Shown: positions 1 to 7,238, numbered from the stretch's first letter. The stretch: DNA of 12,095 nt from Micrococcales bacterium UBA3913 (GCA_002391425.1 DGEZ01000098.1:1-12095), one strand, 5' to 3'. The notes: a model not told the origin generated them from the letters alone. Made by a program: numbers and translations.

Positions 1-395
1 GTGACGATGAGCATCTGGTCGGCGTTGGCAACGATGACGCGTTCGACGGTGTCCGAGTCATCGGCGGAGCGCCGTAGGACCGTGTGGCGCTCGGAGGCGC
101 GCACAATCCGGGCAAGCGTTCCGGCAATACCGGAGAGGTCCCCGACCAGGTGCACGCGGTCGCCGACGACGAGGGAGTGCCGGTGCATCTCCCGGGCGCG
201 CGCCGCCGTCACCGTCACCCCACTGGCCAGGATCACCTGGTAGCGGCCGCGGTCCACGGCGATGACCGTGCCCGGACGCGCGTCCGCGTGTGCCGGTCTC
301 AGCTTCGATCGGGGCCGAGTACCGCGCTTGTGGGGGCGCACCCGCACCGCGGACTCGTCGTAGTCCTCCGGGTCGATGCCGTTCGATGGCGTCAC
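1..395 (-). CDS. rsgA: Ribosome small subunit-dependent GTPase A, N-terminal part (runs off window)
   Basis: RsgA is a circularly permuted GTPase that acts in late 30S subunit maturation. The 131 visible codons match the start of the actinobacterial family: a charged N-terminal tail (VTPSNGIDPEDYDESAVRVRP), a basic stretch (HKRGTRPRSKLRPAHAD), then the OB-fold that binds the ribosome (TVIAVDRGRYQVILASG, ending near VVGDRVHLVGD), and the lead-in to the G domain (TVERVIVANADQMLIV). The GTP-binding motifs lie beyond the left edge. The GTG start is chosen because it overlaps the aroA stop as GTGA, which suggests translational coupling; no strong separate ribosome-binding site is seen. Gene order aroA-rsgA is common in actinobacteria, where hisN often follows. 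The family call is firm; the exact start is slightly less so. Confidence 0.88.
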   Translation of the reverse strand, partial: MTPSNGIDPEDYDESAVRVRPHKRGTRPRSKLRPAHADARPGTVIAVDRGRYQVILASGVTVTAARAREMHRHSLVVGDRVHLVGDLSGIAGTLARIVRASERHTVLRRSADDSDTVERVIVANADQMLIV

Positions 396-1720
396 TGGGC
401 GGAACCACCCGCGAGCATCCGGCCCCACAACTGCGTGAACTCGGGCAGCGTCTTTCTCGTCGTCTGAATGTCCTCCACCTGGACGCCCGGGGTGGCCAGC
501 CCGATGAGCGCACCGGTGGTGGCGATGCGGTGGTCCGCATAGCTGTGCCACACGCCAGCGTGCAGGGGGCGAGGCGTGATAATTAGCCCATCCGCGGTCT
601 CGGTCACCTCGCCCCCGAGTGCAGTGATCTCGGCGGCGAGGGCCGCCAGCCGATCCGTTTCGTGCCCGCGCAGGTGGGCGATCCCGCGCAGTGTGCTGGT
701 CCCCTCAGCGAGGGCCGCCAACCCCGCAACCGTCGGAGTTAACTCCCCGCACGGGGTGAGGTCGACGTCAATGCCACGCAGACGCCCCGTCCCGGTAACG
801 GTGAGGTCTCCGCCCGAGACGTCAACGCGGGCACCCATGCGCTCGACGATGCTCGGGAACATGTCCCCGACCTGGGTTGTTGTGCCGGGCCAATCCGATA
901 CCGTGACGCTGCCCCCGACTACCGCCGCCGCGGCGAGGAACGGGGTCGCATTCGACAGATCCGGCTCGATGGTGACCTCGCGGCCCGCCAAGGGCCCCGG
1001 GTCGACGCGCCAGCGGGTGTCCCCGATCTGGGTGACTCGTCCGTGCCGGGCGATGATCGCCTGGACCGTCATATCGATGTGCGGCAGACTCGGGAGGCGC
1101 TCGCCGACGTGCTGCAGGTCGATACCTCCCTCGAAGCGTGACGCCGCCAGCAACAGCCCGGAGACGAACTGGCTGGATGCGGACGCATCGATGGCCAGGG
1201 GTCCGCCCGTGACCGTCCCCGTGCCGTGAACCCGGAACGGGAGGGTGAACCGCCCCGCATCCTCGACGACCACTCCCAGCAGGCGCAAGGCCTCGATGGT
1301 GGTGCGCATCGGCCGCGCGCGGGCAGCCGCATCGCCGTCGAAACTCGTCACGCCACTGGCGAGGGCTGCGACGGGGGGAACGAACCTCATCACCGTTCCC
1401 GCTAACCCGCAGTCGACCGCCGCACCGTGCAGCGGGGCCGGGGTGAGGGACAGGTCGGGACCGAAGTGCCCGTCGCCGGGGACCTCCGTGATCTGTGTGC
1501 CGAGGGCGCGCAGCGCATCCACCATGAGCTGGGTATCCCGCGAGAACAGCGGGCGGCGCAACAGGGAGGGCCCCTCGGCGAGGGCGGACAGAATGAGCTC
1601 GCGGTTCGTCAGAGACTTCGACCCGGGCAGCTGGGTGCGAAAAGACAGCGGTGCTGTGGCCTGCGGCGCCGACCAGAGGGCGGGCTCAGGCGCTGGCGGG
1701 GAATGGTGAGATCCAGTCAT
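392..1720 (-). CDS. aroA: 3-phosphoshikimate 1-carboxyvinyltransferase (EPSP synthase)
   Basis: This enzyme catalyses the sixth step of the shikimate pathway, joining PEP to shikimate-3-phosphate, in the cytoplasm. At 442 residues it has full family length. Visible motifs in order: PGSKSLTNR (residues 32-40, substrate-binding Lys and Arg), GLAGTVMRF (105-113), SASSQF (180-185), EPDLSNATPFLAAA (252-265), GELTPTVAGLAAL (325-337), HETDRL (353-358) and DHRIAT (396-401). The variants GLAGTVMRF (more usually GNAGTAMR) and GELTP at the usual catalytic-Asp region are, as I recall, normal for actinobacterial AroA. The ATG start has a TAGACT -10-like hexamer only 8 bases upstream and no Shine-Dalgarno, so the mRNA may be leaderless. 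A stop overlap couples it to rsgA. It is divergent from sigR, and a candidate sigma-R promoter of sigR overlaps its first codons. Confidence 0.96.
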   Translation of the reverse strand: MTGSHHSPPAPEPALWSAPQATAPLSFRTQLPGSKSLTNRELILSALAEGPSLLRRPLFSRDTQLMVDALRALGTQITEVPGDGHFGPDLSLTPAPLHGAAVDCGLAGTVMRFVPPVAALASGVTSFDGDAAARARPMRTTIEALRLLGVVVEDAGRFTLPFRVHGTGTVTGGPLAIDASASSQFVSGLLLAASRFEGGIDLQHVGERLPSLPHIDMTVQAIIARHGRVTQIGDTRWRVDPGPLAGREVTIEPDLSNATPFLAAAAVVGGSVTVSDWPGTTTQVGDMFPSIVERMGARVDVSGGDLTVTGTGRLRGIDVDLTPCGELTPTVAGLAALAEGTSTLRGIAHLRGHETDRLAALAAEITALGGEVTETADGLIITPRPLHAGVWHSYADHRIATTGALIGLATPGVQVEDIQTTRKTLPEFTQLWGRMLAGGSAQ

Positions 1721-1725
1721 TGGTT
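1700..1725 (+). promoter_or_regulatory. Candidate sigma-R (SigR/SigH) autoregulatory promoter of sigR
   Basis: GGAAT at 1700-1704 (preceded by GG) is followed by exactly 18 bases and then GTT at 1723-1725. This matches the known sigma-R consensus GGAAT-N18-GTT. It points toward sigR, with a predicted start near 1731, giving a leader of about 57 bases to the GTG at 1789 and about 105 to the ATG at 1837. Streptomyces SigR is known to activate its own gene from such a promoter. The element overlaps the first codons of aroA and lies beside the aroA -10, so the two promoters probably exclude each other. Confidence 0.65.
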
Positions 1726-1728
1726 AAG

Positions 1729-1734
1729 AGTCTA
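1729..1734 (-). promoter_or_regulatory. Candidate -10 element of a leaderless aroA promoter
   Basis: On the minus strand the hexamer TAGACT (a TANNNT actinobacterial -10) is followed by 8 bases and then the aroA ATG. The expected transcription start would fall at or within a base or two of the ATG. No Shine-Dalgarno stands in front of the ATG, and no good -35 (TTGACA) is seen at 16-19 bp, which is common for such promoters. This is inferred from position and motif only. Confidence 0.5.
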
Positions 1735-1772
1735 TTGAGTCGGCACCGAATGTGACGGGTGTTCCCGGCTCA

Positions 1773-1791
1773 GAGGGGAGACCGTGCCGTG
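1773..1791 (+). promoter_or_regulatory. Ribosome-binding site and upstream in-frame GTG for an extended SigR
   Basis: A purine-rich Shine-Dalgarno, GAGGGGAG (1773-1780), stands 8 bases before a GTG at 1789 that is in frame with sigR. No stop lies between it and the main ATG at 1837. It would add 16 residues (VPSAVMNRATPLDYGP) to the sigma factor. Only a transcript starting upstream, such as one from the sigma-R promoter at 1700-1725, contains this site. The frame is closed further upstream by a TGA at 1753-1755. Confidence 0.5.
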
Positions 1792-1822
1792 CCAAGCGCA
1801 GTGATGAATCGGGCCACGCCGC

Positions 1823-1828
1823 TAGACT
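1823..1828 (+). promoter_or_regulatory. Candidate -10 element of a leaderless basal sigR promoter
   Basis: TAGACT at 1823-1828 is followed by 8 bases and the ATG at 1837, the same hexamer and spacing as at aroA on the other strand. No Shine-Dalgarno precedes ATG 1837. This suggests housekeeping-type transcription starting at or beside the ATG. No clear -35 is seen. The hexamer lies inside the reading frame of the extended form starting at 1789. Confidence 0.5.
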
Positions 1829-1836
1829 ATGGCCCC

Positions 1837-2484
1837 ATGGACGAAGTGGAGCCGAGGCAGACGTTGCCAGAGGTGACGACGGAACAACAGGACCGCCCCC
1901 TGACGGACGCTGAACTGGCGGAGGCGTTCCAGGATCAGGCGATGCCGTTTATCGACCAGCTCTACGCGGCGGCGCTCCGGATGACGAGGAAACCGGCCGA
2001 CGCACAAGACCTCGTGCAGGAGACGTATGCGAAAGCTTTCGCAGCGTTCCGCGGTTTCACTCAGGGCACGAACGTGAAGGCGTGGCTGTACCGAATCCTC
2101 ACGAATACGTTCATCAACACGTATCGCAAGAAGCAGCGCGACCCCTACTCGGGCAGCATCGACGACATGGAGGACTGGCAGATCGGTTCCGCCGAGTCGG
2201 CGACAGCCATGACGTCCCGTTCGGCCGAGGCGGAGGCCATCGACCACATGCCCGATGGTCGGGTCAAGGATGCGCTGCAGGCGCTGCCCGAAGAGTCCCG
2301 CATTGCGGTGTACCTCGCCGACGTGGAGGGCTTCTCCTATCAGGAGATCGCAGACATGATGGGAACTCCGGTCGGCACGGTCATGAGCCGGCTGCACCGG
2401 GGGCGACGCCTGTTGCGGAAGCATTTGTTGGACTATGCGGTGGAGAACGGACTTGTCTCCGCTCCGGAGGGAGGAAAACGATGA
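1837..2484 (+). CDS. sigR: RNA polymerase ECF sigma factor, SigR/SigH type (thiol-oxidative stress)
   Basis: The product is a 215-residue group IV (ECF) sigma factor that directs RNA polymerase to disulfide-stress genes such as those for thioredoxin and mycothiol metabolism. Region 2 covers about residues 38-104, including DQLYAAALRMTRKPADAQDLVQETYAKAF and the very conserved KAWLYRILTNTFINTYRKKQR. Region 4 covers about 140-195 (LQALPEESRIAVYLADVEGFSYQEIADMMGTPVGTVMSRLHRGRRLL), with the helix-turn-helix near its end. The sequence closely resembles mycobacterial SigH. The ATG at 1837 gives an N-terminus of the same length as SigH; an in-frame GTG at 1789 with a strong Shine-Dalgarno would give a 231-residue form. 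The last codons overlap rsrA as ATGA, so sigma factor and anti-sigma factor are translationally coupled. A probable sigma-R promoter at 1700-1725 predicts positive autoregulation. Confidence 0.93.
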   Translation: MDEVEPRQTLPEVTTEQQDRPLTDAELAEAFQDQAMPFIDQLYAAALRMTRKPADAQDLVQETYAKAFAAFRGFTQGTNVKAWLYRILTNTFINTYRKKQRDPYSGSIDDMEDWQIGSAESATAMTSRSAEAEAIDHMPDGRVKDALQALPEESRIAVYLADVEGFSYQEIADMMGTPVGTVMSRLHRGRRLLRKHLLDYAVENGLVSAPEGGKR

Positions 2485-2774
2485 CTCAGCGCCCGTGTGG
2501 ATGCCCTGAGGCCCGTGCGCGGCAGCTCGAGGACTACCTGCACAATGAACTGTGCTCAGAGGATGCGGAGGATATCCGCGCGCATATGGAGATATGCCCG
2601 GAATGTCGGGACGAACACAAGGTGGGGCTCGTCCTCCAGCAGGCGGTGGCGCGCGTGTGCCGGGAGACTGCCCCCGAACAGCTTCGGGTGCAGGTCTTGG
2701 CGAGTCTTCGCGTGATCCAGGCTGGTCATGCGACCTCCCGCGCCGCTGATGCGAGCGCATCCGCCGACAGGTGA
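2481..2774 (+). CDS. rsrA: Zinc-associated anti-sigma factor, RsrA/RshA type
   Basis: The 97-residue product has the ZAS signature HxxxCxxC as H35-MEI-C39-PE-C42. Upstream cysteines at C6 and C8 could supply the remaining zinc ligand and redox partner, and there are further cysteines at C25 and C60. In this family the reduced, zinc-bound protein holds SigR inactive; oxidation forms a disulfide, releases zinc and frees the sigma factor. The text around the motif (LEDYLHNELCSEDAEDIRAHMEICPECRDEHKVGLVLQQAV) and the later LRVQVLASLRVIQAG match RsrA. ATG overlaps the sigR stop (ATGA) and has a strong AGGGAGG ribosome-binding site. The Ala/Ser-rich tail after about residue 85 is variable. Which cysteine (C6 or C8) is the redox partner cannot be told from sequence. 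Confidence 0.92.
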   Translation: MTQRPCGCPEARARQLEDYLHNELCSEDAEDIRAHMEICPECRDEHKVGLVLQQAVARVCRETAPEQLRVQVLASLRVIQAGHATSRAADASASADR

Positions 2775-2800
2775 GCGGTGCTGCATCCCGAGCACGCCGC
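2775..2800 (+). terminator. Possible weak hairpin after rsrA
   Basis: GTGCT (2778-2782) pairs with AGCAC (2791-2795) across an 8-base loop. GCG/CGC (2775-2777 with 2798-2800) extends the stem past a 2-base bulge. No T-run follows, so read-through into the NUDIX gene 53 bases further on is possible. Confidence 0.25.
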
Positions 2801-2852
2801 CGAATGAGCGCTTCAGGGAATTAACGCATCACGGACAGAGAAGGAGCACGTC

Positions 2853-3329
2853 GTGTCGACACCGGAGTTCATCCTGTCGTTGCGTGAGAAGATCGGCACC
2901 GAGATGCTGTGGCTCTCGGGCGTGACCGCGGTCGTGCTCAACCCTGCGGGGCAGGTGCTGCTGGTGCGGCGCGCCGACACGGGGGCGTGGACACCGGTCA
3001 CCGGCATCATCGACCCGGGCGAGGAGCCTGCGGTCGCTGCCGTGCGAGAGGTCCGTGAGGAGACCGGGATGCGCGCGACTGCCGAACAGCTCGTCTGGGT
3101 GCACACCCTGCCGCCCATGCAATACCCAAACGGCGACAACTCCCAATACTTGGACATTGTCTTCCGGTGCTCCAGCCCGGGCGGCGATCCGTATCCGGCG
3201 GATGGGGAGAACACCGAGGCCGGGTGGTTTGATACCTCCGCGTTGCCGCCGATGTCGCAGGAGATGCGGGATCGGCTCCGCTCTGCCCTGGATGCGCACC
3301 CGGCGGCGCCCACCCGCTTCGAGTCCTAG
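2853..3329 (+). CDS. NUDIX hydrolase
   Basis: The product is 158 residues, a single-domain NUDIX (MutT-like) protein that would hydrolyse a nucleoside diphosphate linked to another moiety, using a divalent metal. The NUDIX box GX5EX7REUXEEXGU is complete: GIIDPGEEPAVAAVREVREETGM at about residues 51-73, with the metal-binding REVREE. The N-terminal strands (LWLSGVTAVVLNPAGQVLLVRR) and the TGAWTPVTG lead-in are typical. The substrate cannot be told from the sequence; mutagenic or oxidised nucleotides, ADP-ribose and dinucleotides are all possible. The GTG start is preceded by AAGGAG (2841-2846) at 6 bases. It lies 78 bases after rsrA on the same strand, so it may be part of the sigR operon by read-through. 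It ends convergent to kgd. Confidence 0.93.
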   Translation: MSTPEFILSLREKIGTEMLWLSGVTAVVLNPAGQVLLVRRADTGAWTPVTGIIDPGEEPAVAAVREVREETGMRATAEQLVWVHTLPPMQYPNGDNSQYLDIVFRCSSPGGDPYPADGENTEAGWFDTSALPPMSQEMRDRLRSALDAHPAAPTRFES

Positions 3330-3333
3330 CATT

Positions 3334-3429
3334 CTGATCGGTCGCTGCAGCGGCGCTCGCGCATCCCGGGGAGATGGCGCCCCGCGGCGGGCAACGCCAC
3401 GACGTACGGCCCGGCTTCGCCCCGATCAG
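3334..3429. repeat. Wide inverted repeat in the convergent NUDIX/kgd gap
   Basis: CTGATCGG (3334-3341) and CCGATCAG (3422-3429) are perfect 8-base inverted copies that bracket the 101-base gap between the two convergent stops. The GC-rich interior contains small stems. It could act as a bidirectional transcription end, but there is no T-run on either strand. An 8-base match over about 80 bases is also not far from chance. Confidence 0.2.
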
Positions 3430-3430
3430 C

Positions 3431-6400
3431 TCAGCCGCGAATCCTGTCCAGAAGTTCAGCCTGCTCCTCTGTGTGGCGCTGGTGGGAGCCGGTAGCGGGG
3501 GAGGCGGATGCGGGGCGACTGATCAGCTCGACGGTGCGACCGTGGATGCGCGGCACGATCGTGCTCAGGAAGAATGGCCACGCGCCTTGGTTGGCGGGTT
3601 CCTCCTGCGCCCAGATGAGCCGGGCGTGAGGGTAAGAGTCGAGTACCGCGTTCAGCTCGGTCGTTGCCAGGGGGTATAGCTGCTCCAGCCGGATGAGCGC
3701 CGTGTGGGGGTCGTCTCCGATCGCGGCGACGGACTCCCAGTACAGCTTTCCGGACAGGATCACCGCCCGGGTGACAGCACCTCGGTCGAGTTCCCGCGGA
3801 TCGTCGATGACGGGCCGGAAGCCCCCACCGGTGAACTCTGCGAGGGGACTGACCGCTGCACGCATCCGGAGCATCGACTTTGGCGTGAACACAATGAGGG
3901 GGCGGTGAGGGCGATGGTAGGCCTGGCGCCGGAGCAGGTGGAAGTAGTTCGCCGGACTCGACGGGTGAACGATCGTCATGTTGTTCTCGGCAGCCAGAGC
4001 CAGGAAACGTTCCGGCCTAGCCGAAGAGTGGTCCGGCCCCTGCCCCTCGTAGCCGTGCGGCAGCAGCAGGGTCAGGCCCGAGTACTGGTGCCACTTCTGC
4101 TCGGCGGAGGCGATGAACTCGTCAATGATCACCTGGGCGGCGTTCGCGAAGTCGCCGAACTGTGCCTCCCAGACGACGAGCCCGTCGGTGCGTTCCACGG
4201 AGTACCCATACTCGAAGCCCAGTGCTGCGTACTCGCTGAGCAGCGAGTCGTAGGCCGAGAACATGGCCTGGGTGTCGCTCAGGTTGTTCAGCGGCAACCA
4301 TTCCTGGCCGGTGACGTGATCGTGCAGCACCGCGTGCCGTTGCACGAACGTGCCCCGGCGGCTGTCCTGACCGCTCAGCCGCACAGGGGTTCCCTCCAGA
4401 AGTAGGGAGCCGAACGCGATCAGCTCGGCGAAAGCCCAGTCTACGTTTCCCGAGCGGGTCATCGTGAAGCGCTTGCGCGTGAGCGTGGCCAGCTTGGGGT
4501 GCAGGATGAACCCCTCGGGCGGCCGGCGGTGCGCATCCCCGATTCTCTCGATCACCTCGAGGCTGACGGCCGTGTCGGTGCCCGTGCCTGTGCCTGTGCA
4601 CGCATGCTCCAGCTGCTGCGCCGTGGGGGTCCCCAGGTCGCCGTCGTGGGGAAGCGGGATTGACCCGGTCTGCGCCGAGTGGGTCTCCTGGAAGGCGCGC
4701 TCCAGTTGGTTGCGGAAATCGGAGTTCGCCTGCTCGTACTCGTCTGCGGTGATATCGCCTCGTCCGATGAGGGAGTCCGCATACAGGGCGCGCACCGAAC
4801 GCTTCGCCTCGATGAGCCCGTACATTCTGGGCTGTGTCATGGACGGGTCGTCGCCCTCGTTGTGCCCGCGGCGGCGGTAGCACACCAGGTCGATGATGAC
4901 GTCGGTGTGGAACCGTTCCCGATAGGCGAACGCGAGCTGGGCGACCCGCACCACGGCCTCGGGGTCGTCGCCGTTGACGTGCAGGATGGGTGCCTGGATC
5001 GCGCGTCCCACGTCGCTGGGGTAGATCGAGGTGCGGCCGTCCTTCGGCTTTGTGGTGAACCCGATCTGGTTGTTGGTGATGATGTGGATCGCCCCGCCCG
5101 AGCGGTAGGCACGCAGCCCCGACATTTGCAGGGTCTCATAGACGACCCCCTGGCCGGTGAACGCGGCATCGCCGTGGATGAGGATCGGCACCACCGGGTA
5201 GGCGGTGTTCGCGTCCTGCAGCGCATCCTGCTTCGCCCGTGCGATCCCGAGCACGGGGGCGTCGACCGCGTCGAGGTGGGAGGGGTTCGCGCTCAGGTAG
5301 ACCGCGATACTGGCCCCGTCCGGAGCGGTGAAGGTGCCCTCCGTGCCCAGGTGGTATTTGACATCGCCCGAGCCCTGGAGTGCGCCCGGGTCCACTCGGC
5401 CCTCGAATTCGCGGAACACCTGCGCGTAGGTCTTCCCCGCGATATTCGTGAGAACGTTGAGCCTGCCGCGGTGCGCCATCCCGATGATGGCTTCCACGGT
5501 GGAGGCGTGGGCTGCGGCCTGCAGGACGCTGTCGAGGAGCACGATAACGGACTCGCCGCCTTCGAGGGAGAACCGCTTTTGTCCGATGAACTTCGTCTGC
5601 AGGAATGTTTCGAAGGCTTCCGCCTGGTTGAGCTTGGCGAGGATGTGCAGCTGCTCATCCCGGGTGGGCTTCGCATAGGGGCGCTCCAGCAGATCCTGGA
5701 ACCACAGTCGCACCTCCGGGTCGGGGATGTGCATGTACTCGACCCCGACGGTGCGGCAGTAGGAGTCGCGCAGGATGCGCAGCACCTCCCGCAGGGTGGC
5801 GGTGCGTCTCGCGCCGAAGCCGCCGACGACGAACTCTCGGTCGAGGTCCCACAGGCTGAGCCCGTGGCTGAGGATGTCCAGGTCGGGGTGTTTGCGCTGC
5901 TTGTACTCCAGCGGGTCGAGGTCGGCAATGAGGTGACCGCGGACCCGGTAGGAGTGGATGAGCTCCTGGATGCGCCCCGGCTTGTCGATCTGGTCGCTCG
6001 TATCGACGGCGAAATCGGTGACCCAGCGCACCGGTGCGTACGGGATGCGCAGCGACGCGAAGATCTCGTCGTAGAACCCGTCCGCGCCCAACAGCAGGCC
6101 GTGCACGATCTTGAGGAACTCGCCGCTGCCGGCGCCCTGGATGACCCGGTGATCATAGGTGGAAGTCAGGGTCACCGTCTTCGAGATTCCCAGGTCGTTG
6201 ACCGTCTGGATGCTGGATCCTTGGAACTCCGCCGGGTACTCCAGTGCACCCACGCCGATGATGCACCCCTGGTGTTCCATCAGCCGCGGCACGGAGTGCA
6301 CGGTGCCGATGCCGCCTGGGTTGGTCAGGGACACGGTGACGTCGGCGAAGTCTCGAGGGGTGAGCTGTCCTGCTCGCGCCCGGGCGACGAGGGCGTCATA

Positions 6401-7165
6401 GGCGCGGATGAAGCCGAGGAAGTCCATCGCCCCCGCGTTTCGGATACCGGGGACGACCAGTGAACGCCGCCCGTCGGGGCGCGGCAAATCGATCGCGATG
6501 CCCAGGGTGATATGTGCCGGGGCGACCACGGAGGGTTTGCCCTCGACGATGTCGTAGTAGACGTTCTGGCTGGGGAAAGCGATCAGCGCCTTCACCACGG
6601 CCCAGGCGATGAGGTGCGTGAACGAGACCTTCCCGCCGCGGGAGCGGGCCAGGTGACTGTTGATGACCATCCGGTTGTCGATGAGGAGCTTCGCGGGGAC
6701 CGTGCGCACGCTGGTGGCGGTCGGTACGCGCAGGCTCTCGTCCATGTGCGCAGCCAGCGCCCGCTGGGTGCCGCGTATCGGTGTCGTCGTGGCCGCTGTG
6801 GTGGGCTCCTGCGGGGGTTCGGGCGCAGTGGCGGGGAGATCCGCGGGCACCGGCTGCGGGCGTGGCGGCATGGCCGTGCGTCTCGGTTCGGGCAAAGGAC
6901 CTAGCTGGGGGGTGCTTGGTGGCGTTGCCGCTGGCGGTGCCGGTTTCGGTGACGACGGTGACGCCTGCGACGGTGACGTCGGCAGGGGTGATGTCGGCGG
7001 TGTGGCTGTCTCGTGGGCGTACTTCGCCAGCACCGGCCTCCATGCGGCATCCACGGAAGCGGGATCGTCGCGGTACTTGCGAAGCAGTTCCTCGACCATC
7101 CACGCGTTCGGTCCGAACTTTTCGGTGATCTCCGCCAGAAGATCCTGTCCACTCGTCTGCGTCAA
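3431..7165 (-). CDS. kgd: Multifunctional 2-oxoglutarate dehydrogenase E1 with fused E2 acyltransferase domain
   Basis: Kgd/OdhA decarboxylates 2-oxoglutarate with thiamine diphosphate and feeds the 2-oxoglutarate dehydrogenase complex of the TCA cycle. With the TTG start it has 1244 residues, as expected for the family. The order is: short N-terminal helix (FGPNAWMVEELLRKYRDDPASVDAAW, about 17-42); Pro/Ala/Ser/Thr-rich linker (about 51-129); E2 acyltransferase domain without a lipoyl domain (about 130-364), with catalytic YDHRVIQGAGSGEF (His339); then E1 (about 395-1244), with MAHRGRLNVL, thiamine-diphosphate motif GDAAFTGQG to NNQIGFTT (665-704) and C-terminal VILSGKLYWE. Lack of a lipoyl domain is normal: the actinobacterial enzyme borrows lipoyl groups from the pyruvate dehydrogenase E2 in a mixed complex. 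TTG at 7165 is preferred because GAAAGG stands 7 bases before it and the N-terminus then fits the family; in-frame upstream codons to 7303 look non-coding. A Thr-Gly repeat lies at 857-862. Confidence 0.95.
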   Translation of the reverse strand: MTQTSGQDLLAEITEKFGPNAWMVEELLRKYRDDPASVDAAWRPVLAKYAHETATPPTSPLPTSPSQASPSSPKPAPPAATPPSTPQLGPLPEPRRTAMPPRPQPVPADLPATAPEPPQEPTTAATTTPIRGTQRALAAHMDESLRVPTATSVRTVPAKLLIDNRMVINSHLARSRGGKVSFTHLIAWAVVKALIAFPSQNVYYDIVEGKPSVVAPAHITLGIAIDLPRPDGRRSLVVPGIRNAGAMDFLGFIRAYDALVARARAGQLTPRDFADVTVSLTNPGGIGTVHSVPRLMEHQGCIIGVGALEYPAEFQGSSIQTVNDLGISKTVTLTSTYDHRVIQGAGSGEFLKIVHGLLLGADGFYDEIFASLRIPYAPVRWVTDFAVDTSDQIDKPGRIQELIHSYRVRGHLIADLDPLEYKQRKHPDLDILSHGLSLWDLDREFVVGGFGARRTATLREVLRILRDSYCRTVGVEYMHIPDPEVRLWFQDLLERPYAKPTRDEQLHILAKLNQAEAFETFLQTKFIGQKRFSLEGGESVIVLLDSVLQAAAHASTVEAIIGMAHRGRLNVLTNIAGKTYAQVFREFEGRVDPGALQGSGDVKYHLGTEGTFTAPDGASIAVYLSANPSHLDAVDAPVLGIARAKQDALQDANTAYPVVPILIHGDAAFTGQGVVYETLQMSGLRAYRSGGAIHIITNNQIGFTTKPKDGRTSIYPSDVGRAIQAPILHVNGDDPEAVVRVAQLAFAYRERFHTDVIIDLVCYRRRGHNEGDDPSMTQPRMYGLIEAKRSVRALYADSLIGRGDITADEYEQANSDFRNQLERAFQETHSAQTGSIPLPHDGDLGTPTAQQLEHACTGTGTGTDTAVSLEVIERIGDAHRRPPEGFILHPKLATLTRKRFTMTRSGNVDWAFAELIAFGSLLLEGTPVRLSGQDSRRGTFVQRHAVLHDHVTGQEWLPLNNLSDTQAMFSAYDSLLSEYAALGFEYGYSVERTDGLVVWEAQFGDFANAAQVIIDEFIASAEQKWHQYSGLTLLLPHGYEGQGPDHSSARPERFLALAAENNMTIVHPSSPANYFHLLRRQAYHRPHRPLIVFTPKSMLRMRAAVSPLAEFTGGGFRPVIDDPRELDRGAVTRAVILSGKLYWESVAAIGDDPHTALIRLEQLYPLATTELNAVLDSYPHARLIWAQEEPANQGAWPFFLSTIVPRIHGRTVELISRPASASPATGSHQRHTEEQAELLDRIRG

Positions 7166-7238
7166 TATCTCGCCTTTCTCGACGCACGATCGTTCCCTAC
7201 GTGGGGATGTGGCCCCCGCACCGCTGCGTGACGAGGGT

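Noticed and set aside
1745..1766. Sigma-R-type promoter for aroA on the minus strand (GGGAAC at 1766-1761)
   Set aside because: No GTT occurs at 16-20 bases downstream on that strand.
2817..2842. GGAAT upstream of the NUDIX gene as a second sigma-R promoter
   Set aside because: At the required 18-base spacing the sequence is GAA, not GTT, and no GTT lies within two bases of that spacing.
4679..6463. Long open frame (594 codons) antisense to kgd
   Set aside because: It lies wholly inside the well-conserved Kgd E1/E2 coding region. Its translation has no recognisable domains and is what GC-rich codon bias creates on the opposite strand.
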